Below are positions 42,842 to 54,325 of a DNA stretch of 64,000 nucleotides, piece by piece. Made by a program: the position numbers and the translations under genes. The stretch spans positions 5,820,001-5,884,000 of the forward strand of contig NZ_JAUALB010000001.1 of the NCBI RefSeq assembly GCF_030345795.1, read 5' to 3'. The DNA comes from Micromonospora sp. WMMA1363 (GTDB lineage Bacteria; Actinomycetota; Actinomycetes; Mycobacteriales; Micromonosporaceae). Position 1 is the first letter of the stretch, and every line of letters begins with the position of its first letter. The notes beneath the pieces are model-generated. The model did no database searches, was not told the origin of the DNA, and worked only from the letters and a program-made list of their open reading frames with translations.

Positions 42842-45220
42842 ATGACCGAGAGTAACCTCGGCACCGAATCCCGCACCGCCGTGATCGACAACGGGTCCTT
42901 CGGCACCCGTGAGGTCACCTTCTCCACCGGCCGGCTGGCCCGCCAGGCCGCCGGCTCCGTCATCGCCCAGCTCGGCGAGACGATCGTCCTCTCCGCCACC
43001 ACCGCGGGTAAGCAGCCGAAGGAGCAGTTCGACTTCTTCCCGCTGACCGTCGACGTCGAGGAGCGGATGTACGCCGCGGGCCGGATTCCCGGCTCGTTCT
43101 TCCGCCGGGAGGGCCGCCCCAGCGAGGACGCGATCCTCACCTGCCGGCTGATCGACCGGCCGCTGCGCCCGTCGTTCGTCAAGGGCCTGCGTAACGAGGT
43201 GCAGGTCGTCGAGACCGTCCTGGCGCTCGACCCGCGGCATCCGTACGACGTGGTGGCGATCAACGCCGCCTCGATGTCGACCACGCTCTCCGGCCTGCCG
43301 TTCTCCGGCCCGATCGGAGCCACCCGGATGGCGCACGTCGACGGCCAGTGGGTCGCCTTCCCGACGCACGAGGAACTGGCCCGCGCCACCTTCGACATGG
43401 TCGTGGCCGGCCGTTCCCTGCCGGACGGTGATGTCGCGATCATGATGGTCGAGGCCGAGGCCACCGAGCACACCGTGAAGCTGGTCGCCGACGGCGCGCC
43501 CGCGCCGACCGAGGAGGTCGTGGCGAGCGGTCTGGAGGCGGCAAAGCCCGCCATCCGCGAGCTGTGCCGGGCGCAGAGCGAGCTGGCCGAGGTGGCCGCC
43601 AAGCCGGTCATCGAGTACCCGGTCTTTCTCGACTACTCCGACGACGCGTACGAGGCGGTGGCCGAGTTCGCTCGGGCCGACGTCGCCGAGGCCCTCCAGA
43701 TCGCCAGCAAGTCGGTCCGTGAAGAGGCCCTGGACGCGGTCAAGGCGCGGATGCTGGCGGAGGTCGGCCCGCGCTTCGAGGGCCGGGAGAAGGAGCTGTC
43801 CGCCGCGTTGCGGTCGCTGACCAAGTCCGAGGTCCGCAGCCGGGTGCTGCGTGAGCAGGTCCGGATCGACGGCCGTGGCCCACGGGACATCCGCCCGTTG
43901 TCCGCCGAGGTCGGCGTGTTGCCCCGGGTGCACGGCTCGGCGCTGTTCGAGCGTGGCGAGACCCAGATCCTGGGCGTCACCACGCTGAACATGCTTCGCA
44001 TGGAGCAGGCGCTGGACACCCTCTCCCCGGAAAAGTCCAAGCGGTACATGCACAACTACAACTTCCCGCCGTACTCGACCGGTGAGACCGGCCGGGTCGG
44101 CTCGCCGAAGCGGCGCGAGATCGGCCACGGCGCGCTCGCCGAGCGGGCGCTGATCCCGGTGCTGCCGTCGCGCGAGGAGTTCCCGTACGCCATCCGCCAG
44201 GTTTCCGAGGCACTCGGCTCCAACGGTTCCACGTCGATGGGCTCGGTCTGCGCCTCGACGCTCGGCCTGCTCTCCGCCGGTGTGCCGCTCAAGGCGCCGG
44301 TCGCCGGCATCGCCATGGGCCTCATCTCCGATGAGGTCGACGGCAAGAACCAGTACGTGACGCTGACCGACATCCTCGGCGCCGAGGACGCGTTCGGCGA
44401 CATGGACTTCAAGGTGGCCGGCACCCGCGACTTCGTCACCGCGCTCCAGCTGGACACCAAGCTCGACGGCATCCCGTCGGACGTGCTGGCCGCCGCGCTG
44501 CAGCAGGCGCACGAGGCCCGGCAGACGATCCTGGACGTGATGCAGCGGGCGATCGAGCAGCCGGCCCCGATGTCGGACTACGCGCCGCGGGTCACCACGG
44601 TCAAGATCCCGGTCGACAAGATCGGTATGGTGATCGGCCCGAAGGGCCAGACGATCAACGCGATCCAGGACGAGACCGGCGCCGAGATCTCCATCGAGGA
44701 CGACGGCACCATCTACGTCGGTGCGACCAACGGCCCGTCCGCGCAGGCGGCGGTCGAGCGGATCAACGCCATCGCCAACCCGACGCTGCCGAAGGCCGGC
44801 GACCGTTTCCTCGGCACGGTGGTCAAGACGGCCGCGTTCGGCGCGTTCGTCTCGCTGCTGCCGGGCCGCGACGGCCTGCTGCACATCTCCAAGGTGGGTG
44901 ACGGCAAGCGGGTCGAGAAGGTCGAGGACTTCCTCAACGTCGGCGACAAGGTCGAGGTGGAGATCGCCGACATCGACCAGCGAGGCAAGATCTACCTGGA
45001 CAAGGTGCGTCCGGAGGGTGCCGAGGCGCCGACCGCCGGCGAGGACGCCGGTGGCGAGCGTCCGGCCGGCCGGGACCGGGGCGACCGTGGTCCGCGCGAC
45101 CGGGGCGACCGCGATCGTGGCGGCGAGCGCGGCAGCCGCGGCCCGGACCGCGGTGACCGGGGCGAGGGCGGCGAGGGCGGCGGCGACTCGCGTCCGCGTC
45201 GCCGCACCCGGCACAGCTGA
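42842..45220 (+). CDS. pnp: Polyribonucleotide nucleotidyltransferase
   Basis: The 792-residue PNPase degrades RNA with phosphate or adds tails; in actinomycetes it has been studied as guanosine pentaphosphate synthetase (GpsI). It has two RNase PH domains (about residues 15-240 and 330-560; for example [20 protein letters not shown] and [20 protein letters not shown]), a KH domain from about 588 ([17 protein letters not shown]) and an S1 domain from about 653 ([20 protein letters not shown]). The last 65 residues form an Arg/Gly/Asp-rich tail with RDRGDRG repeats, probably disordered and RNA-binding. ATG 42842 follows GAAGGAG. Confidence 0.97.
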   Translation: MTESNLGTESRTAVIDNGSFGTREVTFSTGRLARQAAGSVIAQLGETIVLSATTAGKQPKEQFDFFPLTVDVEERMYAAGRIPGSFFRREGRPSEDAILTCRLIDRPLRPSFVKGLRNEVQVVETVLALDPRHPYDVVAINAASMSTTLSGLPFSGPIGATRMAHVDGQWVAFPTHEELARATFDMVVAGRSLPDGDVAIMMVEAEATEHTVKLVADGAPAPTEEVVASGLEAAKPAIRELCRAQSELAEVAAKPVIEYPVFLDYSDDAYEAVAEFARADVAEALQIASKSVREEALDAVKARMLAEVGPRFEGREKELSAALRSLTKSEVRSRVLREQVRIDGRGPRDIRPLSAEVGVLPRVHGSALFERGETQILGVTTLNMLRMEQALDTLSPEKSKRYMHNYNFPPYSTGETGRVGSPKRREIGHGALAERALIPVLPSREEFPYAIRQVSEALGSNGSTSMGSVCASTLGLLSAGVPLKAPVAGIAMGLISDEVDGKNQYVTLTDILGAEDAFGDMDFKVAGTRDFVTALQLDTKLDGIPSDVLAAALQQAHEARQTILDVMQRAIEQPAPMSDYAPRVTTVKIPVDKIGMVIGPKGQTINAIQDETGAEISIEDDGTIYVGATNGPSAQAAVERINAIANPTLPKAGDRFLGTVVKTAAFGAFVSLLPGRDGLLHISKVGDGKRVEKVEDFLNVGDKVEVEIADIDQRGKIYLDKVRPEGAEAPTAGEDAGGERPAGRDRGDRGPRDRGDRDRGGERGSRGPDRGDRGEGGEGGGDSRPRRRTRHS

Positions 45221-45265
45221 CAGAACGACCGCACCACCCACCCCTCGTCGAACCGGGAGTATTAC

Positions 45266-47483
<2,218 letters not shown>

Positions 47484-48490
47484 GTCAGCTGGTCGGTTCA
47501 TCCGGTGAATCCGCTGGTCGGATCGGCCGGGGCGGCTCTAGACGATCTATTCCGAGGGGTACGGGGTAGTGAAGGGAGGCGAGGGCGTCCATGATCGAAG
47601 TTGCGAAGCAACGATGACCATGGAGGCCACGTGCACGTCGATCGGGACACCCTCGCCACCGCACTGTACGTGAAGATCGACGACGTGTTGAAGTCGTCGC
47701 CCCAGCTCACCCGGTGGCGACCCGCGGTCGGGATCGCCCCGAAGATCACCGACGCCGAACTGATCACCCTCGCGGTGCTGCAAGCCCTGCTCGGCTACCA
47801 CAAAGAAGCCCGCTGGATCCGTCACGCCCGCATGAACCTGACCCACCTGTTCCCCTACATCCCGAAACAGCCCGGGTACAACAAGCGGCTACGGACACTC
47901 GGCACGCAGATCACCCACCTGATCCGGGTCCTGGCCCTGGACACCGACCTGTGGCAGCACCCGGTGCGCATCGCCGACTCCACCCCGGTGGAATGCGGAC
48001 GCTCCCGCGAGACCGTCACACGCTCTGATCTGGCCGGGTGGGCCACCTACGGCTACTGCGCCTCGCACTCGCGTCGCTTCTGGGGCCTGCGTCTGCACCT
48101 GGTCACCACCGTGCACGGACTGCCCGTGGCATTCGCCCTGACCACCGCCAAGACCGACGAACGCGAAGCACTCATGGACCTGTTCGACCTGGACACCGGC
48201 CTGTTGACCCACCCCGACGGGCTGATCCTGGTCGTGGACAAGGGCTACCGCGACGCCGCCACCGAACGACAGCTCACCGAACGCGGCGTCACCATGATCC
48301 GCCCCGCCTACCGCACCGAGAAGCCACGCCCCGGACGGACACTGCTGCGCGCTGTGCGACAGAACATCGAGTCCGTCAACCAAACCCTCAAAGGTCAACT
48401 CGACCTCGAACGACACGGCGGCCGTACCGGCACCGGCGTACTCGTACGCGTCGCACAACGCATCCTCGCCATGACCGCCGCGATCTGGCA

Positions 48491-50508
48491 CCCGAGTTCG
48501 ACAGTTGGTGGGCATGCGGGGCGGATCGGCGGCGGATCCGTGCAGGTGAGAGGGCTGGCACCCATCGGAGACTGTCCAGAGGCGTGGGCAAACGGATTTG
48601 CCGTGGGTCTTGTTCTGGCCAGGCTTGTTGTCTGATGATGCGGGCATGTACTTGCGGAAGATCCAACGGCGGAACAAGGACGGGTCGGTGGTGCGATACC
48701 TCCAACTCGCCCACAACCGACGGGTCGGCGGCACCACGCAGGCCGAGGTGCTGGTCAACTTCGGCCGCGAGGACCGTCTGGACGTCGACGGGTTGCGCCG
48801 CCTGGTCGCCTCCATCAACCGCTACCTCGGCGAGGAGGACGAGGTCGCCGCGTCGCTGGGCGCCGAGGAGGCCGGGCCGCTGACGGTGGAGTTCTCCCGG
48901 CCGCTCGGGGCGAGCTGGCTGCTCGACGGGCTGTGGAAACTGTTGGGCATCGACACCGCCCTGGCCTCCCGCATCGACGGGCGCAAGTTCCGCACCGACG
49001 TCGAGCGCACGATCTTCGCGCTGGTCGCCAACCGGGCCATCGCCCCCGCCTCCAAGCTCGCCGCCGCCGAGTGGGCCACCCGCGACCAGGTCATCCCCGG
49101 CCTGGACGCACTGGCCGAGCAGCACGCCTACCGCGCCATGGACCTGCTCGTCGCCGCCGATGTCCACGCCGCCGTGCAGGAAGCGGTGTTCTTCTCCGCC
49201 GCACACCTGCTCAACCTCGAAGTCGACCTGGTCTTCTTCGACACCACCTCCACCTACTTCGAACGCGACACTGCGGACGACCCGGACGGCGAGAGCTCCA
49301 GCCTGCGCCAGTACGGGCACTCCAAGGACCACCGCAAGGACCTGCCCCAGATCGTCATCGGACTGGCCGTCACCCGCGAGGGCATCCCCGTGCGCTGCTG
49401 GACCTGGCCCGGCGGCACCAACGACCAGACCGTGATCACCGAGGTCAAGGACGGCCTGCGCGACTGGCGGCTCGGCCGGGTGGTCACCGTCTGCGACACC
49501 GGATTCTCCTCCGAGGCCAACCAGTCCTACCTGCGCCGGGCCGGCGGCCACTACATCACCGGCATCAAGATGCGCGAAGGCTCCCACCGCGCCGACCAGG
49601 CCCTGGCCCGCCAGGGCCGCTACCAGGAAGTACGCGACAACCTGCGCGTCAAAGAGGTCCGCCTCGACGGCGACGAGGGCAGACGCTTCATCATCTGCCA
49701 CAACCCCACCGAGGCCGAACGCGATGCCGCCCGACGCGAAGACCAACTCACCGCGATCCGCGAGGAGTTGACGCGCATCAAGACCGCCCGGGAAGCCGAC
49801 GCGACCAAGGCGAAGGCCAAGGCCGCCAAGACCGGCAAGCGCCCCACGGCCCCCTCGGACGCCCCGCACCGCAAGGCCGAGTGCGCGCTGCGCGACCACC
49901 CTGCCCTCGGCCGCTGGCTCAAGCAGCACCCCACCACCGGACGGCTGTCCATCGACACCGCCAAGGTCGCCGCCGAGGCCCGCCTGGACGGCAAGTACCT
50001 CCTCGCCACCAGCGACCCCGACCTGTCCGCCGAGGACATCGCGCTCGGCTACAAGAACCTCCTCGAAGCCGAACGCGCCTTCCGCACCCTGAAATCCACC
50101 CTCGACCTGCGGCCGGTCTACCACCGCCTCGACGAGCGGATACGCGCTCACGTGCTGCTGTGCTGGCTCGCCTTGCTACTGATCCGCGTCGCTGAGCGCC
50201 GCACCCAGCAGTCCTGGCCCAAGATCGCCGCCGAACTCGGCCGGATCCACCAGGTCACCCTCTCCGGCCCGGCCGGCAGCCTCCAGCAGACCACCCGGCT
50301 CACCGACACCCAGACCAAACTCTTCACCGACTGCGGTGTCCCGCTCCCGCCAAAGATGAGCAGCCTCAAGACCGCCGAATAGCCGCTGAGCTGGGAAAAC
50401 AGGATCCGGAGCCGTGGGCAAACGGCCCCGAAGCCTCCCCACGCCCATCGCCCCAGGTCAACCCGCAGATCCGCCACCGCCGCATGCCCGCCAACCGTCG
50501 AAGCCGGG
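48491..50508 (+). mobile_element. IS1634-family element inserted in the IS982 transposase gene
   Basis: The 2018-bp element is bounded by imperfect inverted repeats of 29 bp (48491-48519 and 50480-50508, 25 of 29 matching, beginning CCCG). The 5-bp target duplication TGGCA lies on both sides (48486-48490 and 50509-50513). It carries one intact transposase gene and looks recently active. Removing it and one TGGCA restores the outer transposase exactly. Confidence 0.9.
48646..50382 (+). CDS. IS1634-family transposase
   Basis: The 578-residue DDE transposase begins MYLRKIQRRNKDGSVVRYLQ, as in the IS1634/IS1549 group. It has the first catalytic aspartate in LVFFDTTSTYFE, the second in VCDTGFSSEANQSYL, a Lys/Ala-rich charged linker (about residues 375-400) and the C-terminal EAERAFRTLKSTLDLRPVYH with the catalytic glutamate region. 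The frame is intact. The start at 48646 matches the usual N-terminus; the frame is open 48 nt further up without homology. Confidence 0.9.
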   Translation: MYLRKIQRRNKDGSVVRYLQLAHNRRVGGTTQAEVLVNFGREDRLDVDGLRRLVASINRYLGEEDEVAASLGAEEAGPLTVEFSRPLGASWLLDGLWKLLGIDTALASRIDGRKFRTDVERTIFALVANRAIAPASKLAAAEWATRDQVIPGLDALAEQHAYRAMDLLVAADVHAAVQEAVFFSAAHLLNLEVDLVFFDTTSTYFERDTADDPDGESSSLRQYGHSKDHRKDLPQIVIGLAVTREGIPVRCWTWPGGTNDQTVITEVKDGLRDWRLGRVVTVCDTGFSSEANQSYLRRAGGHYITGIKMREGSHRADQALARQGRYQEVRDNLRVKEVRLDGDEGRRFIICHNPTEAERDAARREDQLTAIREELTRIKTAREADATKAKAKAAKTGKRPTAPSDAPHRKAECALRDHPALGRWLKQHPTTGRLSIDTAKVAAEARLDGKYLLATSDPDLSAEDIALGYKNLLEAERAFRTLKSTLDLRPVYHRLDERIRAHVLLCWLALLLIRVAERRTQQSWPKIAAELGRIHQVTLSGPAGSLQQTTRLTDTQTKLFTDCGVPLPPKMSSLKTAE

Positions 50509-50587
50509 TGGCACAACTGGACCACCGGCCAACCCGTCATGCGCTCCCTCATCGCCTACGACCACTGATCCCTCGGAATAGATCGTC

Positions 50588-50593
50588 TAGGCT
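50588..50593 (+). promoter_or_regulatory. -10 box (TAGGCT) for the GNAT gene, next to the IS end
   Basis: TAGGCT is followed by 6 nt and GTG 50600. Its first three bases are part of the CTAG that borders the IS982 element. Everything upstream of the -10 box, including any native -35 box, was replaced by IS sequence. The gene now depends on whatever the IS end offers. Confidence 0.55.
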
Positions 50594-50599
50594 GCCGGG

Positions 50600-51100
50600 G
50601 TGATCGACTCAGACCTCCGGGACCGGCTCGGGCGCCGGGTGACCCTGCGCCCGGTCGACGACGACAACTGGCGGGCGGTGGCGGACGTCGCCCCGCGGGA
50701 CGACCAGCGGGCCTGGGTGCCCGCCCTCGCCGCCCGCTATCTGCTGTTGACCGACCGCTCCGACGTGTGGACCTCGCTCGCCGTCTACGCCGACGAGACC
50801 GTCGTCGGCCACGTCATGTGGGGCGTCGACGACGACGGGTCACGGTGGATCGGCGGGATGCTGATCGACGCGGCCGAGCAGGACCACGGCGTCGGCCGGG
50901 CGACCGTGGTGACCCTCGCCCGGTGGCTGGCCGGTCAGGGCGGGCCGGTGCGGCTGTCGTACCACCCCGACAACAGCTCGGCCGCCCACCTCTACACCAG
51001 CCTCGGTTTCGTCCCGACCGGTGCAACCGAGGACGACGAGATCGTCGTGGAACGCGTCGCTCCGCCAGAACTGCGTCCGGACGCGGGCGCGGACCGGTAG
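50600..51100 (+). CDS. GNAT family acetyltransferase
   Basis: The 166-residue protein is a complete single-domain GNAT: VTLRPVDDDNWRAVADVAPR at the start, GGMLIDAAEQDHGVGRATVV for acetyl-CoA binding, and LSYHPDNSSAAHLYTSLGF near the end. It resembles spermidine/spermine-type acetyltransferases such as BltD/PaiA in layout, but the substrate is not known. GTG 50600 has no ribosome binding site and follows a -10 box by 6 nt. Confidence 0.85.
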   Translation: MIDSDLRDRLGRRVTLRPVDDDNWRAVADVAPRDDQRAWVPALAARYLLLTDRSDVWTSLAVYADETVVGHVMWGVDDDGSRWIGGMLIDAAEQDHGVGRATVVTLARWLAGQGGPVRLSYHPDNSSAAHLYTSLGFVPTGATEDDEIVVERVAPPELRPDAGADR

Positions 51101-51107
51101 GCGGCGG

Positions 51108-51155
51108 GTCCGACAGCCCGGCGGTCCGACAGCCCGGCGGTCCGACAGCCCGGCG
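51108..51155. repeat. 16-bp tandem repeat, three copies
   Basis: GTCCGACAGCCCGGCG occurs three times in a row (51108-51123, 51124-51139, 51140-51155) between two convergent GNAT genes. No coding role is evident. Confidence 0.9.
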
Positions 51156-51165
51156 GGTCCGCCGG

Positions 51166-51221
51166 CCCCGTGGCCGATCCGCCGGCTATCCGGCCCCGTG
51201 GCCGATCCGCCGGCTATCCGG
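51166..51221. repeat. 28-bp tandem repeat, two copies, containing a stop codon
   Basis: A 28-bp unit beginning CCCCGTGGCCGATCC lies at 51166-51193 and again at 51194-51221. The second copy includes the stop codon (51214-51216) of the minus-strand GNAT gene; the first copy repeats the same stop sequence downstream. The repeat may have arisen by duplication of the gene's end. Confidence 0.9.
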
Positions 51222-51798
51222 CCTCGCCGGACGGTCGTGCCGGTACGGCCACGTGCAGGCGCAGCTGCGGGACCAGCATGTCGTCCACGTCCAGGGCGCG
51301 GGCCGCACCGTCCGGCTCCCAGCCGGCGCCGGTGAGAAACTTCCGGGTCGCCGTGTCACCGTCGAACGCCCACGCCACCGCCCGGGTGAACCCGTCGTCG
51401 CGCCAGTGGTCCACACACGCCGCCAGCAGCCGACTGCCATGCCCCCGCCGGCCCCAACGCGGCTCCACCAGCAGGTCGGTGACCGCGACGACCTCCTTGC
51501 CGAGCGCCTCCGCGGGCTCGCCGGGGGCCAGGGCCTCGGCATCGGCCGGGCCGGCGGCGGCGAACCCCACCAGGTACGATTGCTCGGCCTGTTCGACGGC
51601 GACAAGCACCCGGTGGGCGTTGGAGGGCGGCTCCTGCACCGCCGCGCTCCACCGCCGGGCCAGCCAGGCCTCGTCCAGGTTGTCGAGCACGTGCCGGGGC
51701 AGGACGCGGCGGTACGCGACCCGCCAGGTCGCGAGCTGGAGGCGGGCGATCTCGCCGCTGTCGCCCGGACGCGCCGGGCGGACGTATCCGAGGGCCAT
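51214..51798 (-). CDS. GNAT family acetyltransferase
   Basis: The 194-residue protein starts MALGYVRPARPGDSGEIARL, with the family WRVAYRRVLP stretch, the coenzyme A loop LLVEPRWGRRGHGSRLLAAC and FDGDTATRKFLTGAGWEPDG at the end. It has no relation to the facing GNAT beyond the fold. The substrate is unknown. It faces the GNAT at 50600 and is divergent from the glycosyltransferase gene, whose start is 35 nt away, so the two share a small promoter region. Confidence 0.87.
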   Translation of the reverse strand: MALGYVRPARPGDSGEIARLQLATWRVAYRRVLPRHVLDNLDEAWLARRWSAAVQEPPSNAHRVLVAVEQAEQSYLVGFAAAGPADAEALAPGEPAEALGKEVVAVTDLLVEPRWGRRGHGSRLLAACVDHWRDDGFTRAVAWAFDGDTATRKFLTGAGWEPDGAARALDVDDMLVPQLRLHVAVPARPSGEAG

Positions 51799-51833
51799 GG
51801 CACGGAAGCCTACGCAGGGCGAGGGAGGCGACG

Positions 51834-53084
51834 GTGGCGCAGGGTGCCGGACGGACGGTCGGACAGGTCGTCGGCGTCGCCGGGCTCGCCGTCGCGGTGA
51901 GTCTCTTCCTGTCCGTGGCCGCCGTGCGGCACGGCTTCTTCGATCTCCAGGTCTACTACGGCGCGTTGCGCCACTGGGTGCACGACGGCGGGGAGATCTA
52001 CGACTACCTGCGGCCGTTCACCCAGTACGGTTTCACGTACCCGCCGTTCGCCGCCCTGGTGATGCTGCCGATGGCGTACCTGCCCTGGACGGCCGCGATC
52101 GTGGTGAGCGTGACCGCCAGCGTGGTGGTCACCGCGGTGCTCTTCTGGTGGCTGGTCGACCCGATCTCGCGCCGGGCCGGGTGGACCCGCTGGTTCGCCC
52201 TGGCGGTGGCGCTCTGCCTGGTCGCCGCGTACGAGCCCATGCGTGAGACGGTCAACTTCGGCCAGGTGAACATGCTCCTGCTGTTCCTGGTGGCGGCGGA
52301 CCTGCTCCGGCTGCTGCCGACCGGCAGCCGGTGGGCGGGGGTGGGTGTCGGTCTCGCCACCGCGATCAAGCTGACCCCGGGGATCTTCCTCGTCTACCTG
52401 CTGGTGACCGGCCGTTGGCGGGCGGCGGTCACCGCGACGGGCGCCGCGGCCGGCGCGACCCTGCTCGCCGCGGCGCTCTTTCCGGCCGCCTCCCGCGAGT
52501 TCTGGACCGAGGCGCTGTGGAACACCAACCGGGTGGGGGAACTGGCGTTCGTCTCCAATCAGTCGCTGCGGGGGGTGGTGGCCCGGCTGAACCCGGCGGA
52601 GCCGAGCACGCTCGCCTGGCTGGCGCTGGTGGTGGCCACGCTCGCGCTCTGGGTGTGGCGGTCCCGGGCCGCCGTGGCCGCCGGTGACGAGGCGACCGGG
52701 CTGGCGCTGACCGGCGTGGTGATGTGCCTGGTCAGTCCGGTCACCTGGGTGCACCACCTGGTCTGGCTGCTGCCGGCGTTGATCCTCCTGGTCGACAACG
52801 CCATGGCCGCGTCCGCCGGCAGCCGCCGGCGCCGGGTCCTGCTGGCTGCCGCCGTCGTCGGGTACGCGTTCCTGACCAGCCGCGTCGTGTGGGCCTGGGA
52901 GCGGGACTTCACCGGCGTCGACGGCTTCCTCGGCAGCAACACCTACGTCTGGATCAGCCTGGCGCTGCTCGCCTTCCTGCCGGTGCGGTCGCCGTCGGTG
53001 GCTTCGCCAACGCCGCTCGCCGGGGTGGAACGCACCGGGGAAGCCGAGGAGCGGTCCCGCTCCGGTGTCATACCGCTTAACTAG
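51834..53084 (+). CDS. GT87-type polyprenyl-phosphate mannosyltransferase-like protein
   Basis: The 416-residue membrane protein has about ten membrane segments and belongs to the GT-C glycosyltransferase family 87 (DUF2029). It shows FFDLQVYYGALRHWVHDGGE with the catalytic-type aspartate, YGFTYPPFAALVMLPMAYLP, FGQVNMLLLFLVAADLL and TWVHHLVWLLPALI. Family members move mannose from polyprenyl phosphate to lipomannan-type glycolipids on the outer face of the membrane. The C-terminal tail of 25 residues is polar. GTG 51834 follows GAGGGAGG. Confidence 0.85.
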   Translation: MAQGAGRTVGQVVGVAGLAVAVSLFLSVAAVRHGFFDLQVYYGALRHWVHDGGEIYDYLRPFTQYGFTYPPFAALVMLPMAYLPWTAAIVVSVTASVVVTAVLFWWLVDPISRRAGWTRWFALAVALCLVAAYEPMRETVNFGQVNMLLLFLVAADLLRLLPTGSRWAGVGVGLATAIKLTPGIFLVYLLVTGRWRAAVTATGAAAGATLLAAALFPAASREFWTEALWNTNRVGELAFVSNQSLRGVVARLNPAEPSTLAWLALVVATLALWVWRSRAAVAAGDEATGLALTGVVMCLVSPVTWVHHLVWLLPALILLVDNAMAASAGSRRRRVLLAAAVVGYAFLTSRVVWAWERDFTGVDGFLGSNTYVWISLALLAFLPVRSPSVASPTPLAGVERTGEAEERSRSGVIPLN

Positions 53085-53087
53085 GGT
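53082..53087 (+). promoter_or_regulatory. -10 box (TAGGGT) for the YcaQ-like gene
   Basis: TAGGGT overlaps the stop codon (TAG, 53082-53084) of the glycosyltransferase gene and lies 8 nt before ATG 53096. It fits the leaderless pattern of the window. Confidence 0.5.
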
Positions 53088-53095
53088 CCCAGGCG

Positions 53096-54325
53096 ATGGC
53101 CGTACCGGAATCGCTCTCGCTCGCCCAGGCTCGGCGCATCGCGCTGGCCGCCCAGGGCTTCACCGACCCCGCGCCCGCCGGCGCGCCAACCCGTCGACAC
53201 CTGCGCCGCGTGCTCGACCGGGTCGGGCTGATCCAGATGGATTCGGTCAACGTGCTACAGCGTGCGCACTACCTGCCGCTGTACAGCAGGCTCGGTCCTT
53301 ACCCGACCACGCTGCTCGACGCCGCGGCCTACCGCCGCCCCCGTGACCTCTTCGAGTACTGGGGGCACGAGGCGTCGCTGGTGCCGGTCGGGCTGCACGC
53401 CGCGCTGCGGTGGCGGATGGCCCGCGCCCGCACCGAGGCGTGGGGCGGCATGCGCCGCATCGCCGCGGAGCAGCCGGGCCTGGTGGCCTGGGTCCGCGAC
53501 GAGGTGGCTGCCAAGGGGCCGCTCACCGCCGCCGAGATCGAGCACGACGCCCCTCGGGAGACCGGCAACTGGGGATGGAACTGGTCGGCGGTCAAGCGGG
53601 CACTGGAGTTCCTGTTCTGGGCGGGCGAGGTCACCGCTGCCGGGCGCACCACCTCCTTCGCGCGCCGCTACGACCTGCCGGAACGGGTGCTGCCGGCCGC
53701 CGCGCTGGAGGAACCGACCCCGACCGACGCCGAGGCGTACCGGACGCTCGTCGCCGTGGCCGCCCGGTCACTCGGGGTGGCTGCCGAGCCCGAGCTGCGG
53801 GACTACTTCCGGTTGCCGGTGGCCGGGGCCCGCGCGGCGGTCGCCGAGCTGGCGGAGGCGGGCGAACTGCTGCCGGTGCGGGTGCACGGCTGGCGGCAGC
53901 CGGCCTGGCTGCACGCGCGGGCCCGACTGCCTCGCCGGGTGCGCGGCAACACCCTGGTCAGCCCGTTCGATCCGGTGGTCTGGGAACGGGGCCGCGCCGA
54001 GCGGCTGTTCGACTTCAGCTATCGCATCGAGATCTACGTGCCGGCGCCCCAGCGGGTGCACGGCTACTACGTGCTGCCGTTCCTGCAGGGTGAGCGGTTC
54101 ACCGCTCGGGTCGACCTGAAGGCCGACCGCAAGGCGCGCGTGCTCCGGGTGCCGGCGGCCTGGCTCGAATCCGGCGCGGACCCGGGGGAGACCGCGCTCG
54201 CGCTCGCCGCCGAGCTGTACCGGCTCGCCGGCTGGCTCGGGCTGGACGCCGTGGCGCCCCCGGCGGTCGGGGACCTGGCGGCGCCCCTCGCCGCCGCGCT
54301 GGCGGGCGTGTCCGGTGTACCGTGA
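53096..54325 (+). CDS. YcaQ-like DNA glycosylase (winged-helix protein)
   Basis: The 409-residue protein matches the YcaQ/AlkX family, which removes bulky lesions and unhooks interstrand crosslinks in DNA. It has repeated winged-helix domains. The QMDSVNVLQRAHYLPLYSRL stretch (near residue 48) carries the QxD motif of the active site, and NTLVSPFDPVVWERGRAERL follows at about 285. In natural-product producers relatives protect against self-made alkylating agents, but no such cluster is seen here. It overlaps the next gene by 4 nt. Confidence 0.88.
   Translation: MAVPESLSLAQARRIALAAQGFTDPAPAGAPTRRHLRRVLDRVGLIQMDSVNVLQRAHYLPLYSRLGPYPTTLLDAAAYRRPRDLFEYWGHEASLVPVGLHAALRWRMARARTEAWGGMRRIAAEQPGLVAWVRDEVAAKGPLTAAEIEHDAPRETGNWGWNWSAVKRALEFLFWAGEVTAAGRTTSFARRYDLPERVLPAAALEEPTPTDAEAYRTLVAVAARSLGVAAEPELRDYFRLPVAGARAAVAELAEAGELLPVRVHGWRQPAWLHARARLPRRVRGNTLVSPFDPVVWERGRAERLFDFSYRIEIYVPAPQRVHGYYVLPFLQGERFTARVDLKADRKARVLRVPAAWLESGADPGETALALAAELYRLAGWLGLDAVAPPAVGDLAAPLAAALAGVSGVP

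Larger units (their letters stand above)
47631..50568 (+). pseudogene. IS982-family transposase, split by an insertion
   Basis: The DDE-type transposase starts at GTG 47631 after TGGAGG. It has HVDRDTLATALYVKIDDVLK, the first acidic site in IADSTPVECGRS, VVDKGYRD for the second and NIESVNQTLKGQLDLERHGG for the third. At 48490 the frame runs into the inner IS. The true end is found after it, at 50514-50568, reading NWTTGQPVMRSLIAYDH. Joined at the target duplication (IWH then NWTTG) the frame is perfect and gives 304 residues. It is inactive as long as the inner element stays. Confidence 0.9.
47542..50586 (+). mobile_element. IS982-family element interrupted by another IS
   Basis: The outer element runs between perfect 17-bp inverted repeats ACGATCTATTCCGAGGG (47542-47558; reverse complement at 50570-50586). 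CTAG stands on both sides (47538-47541 and 50587-50590) and is the likely target duplication, though CTAG is its own reverse complement, so the repeat ends could be drawn 4 bp wider. Without the inserted 2018-bp element and its 5-bp duplication the element is 1022 bp, the usual size for IS982. It sits between dapB and a GNAT gene, with its edge on that gene's -10 box. Confidence 0.88.

Noticed and set aside
48491..48635. C-terminal extension of the IS982 transposase to 48635
   Set aside because: These codons belong to the end of the inserted IS; the true C-terminus is at 50514-50568.
48388..50151. A 587-codon minus-strand frame inside the IS elements
   Set aside because: Shadow of the IS1634-family transposase, crossing the junction of two separate elements.
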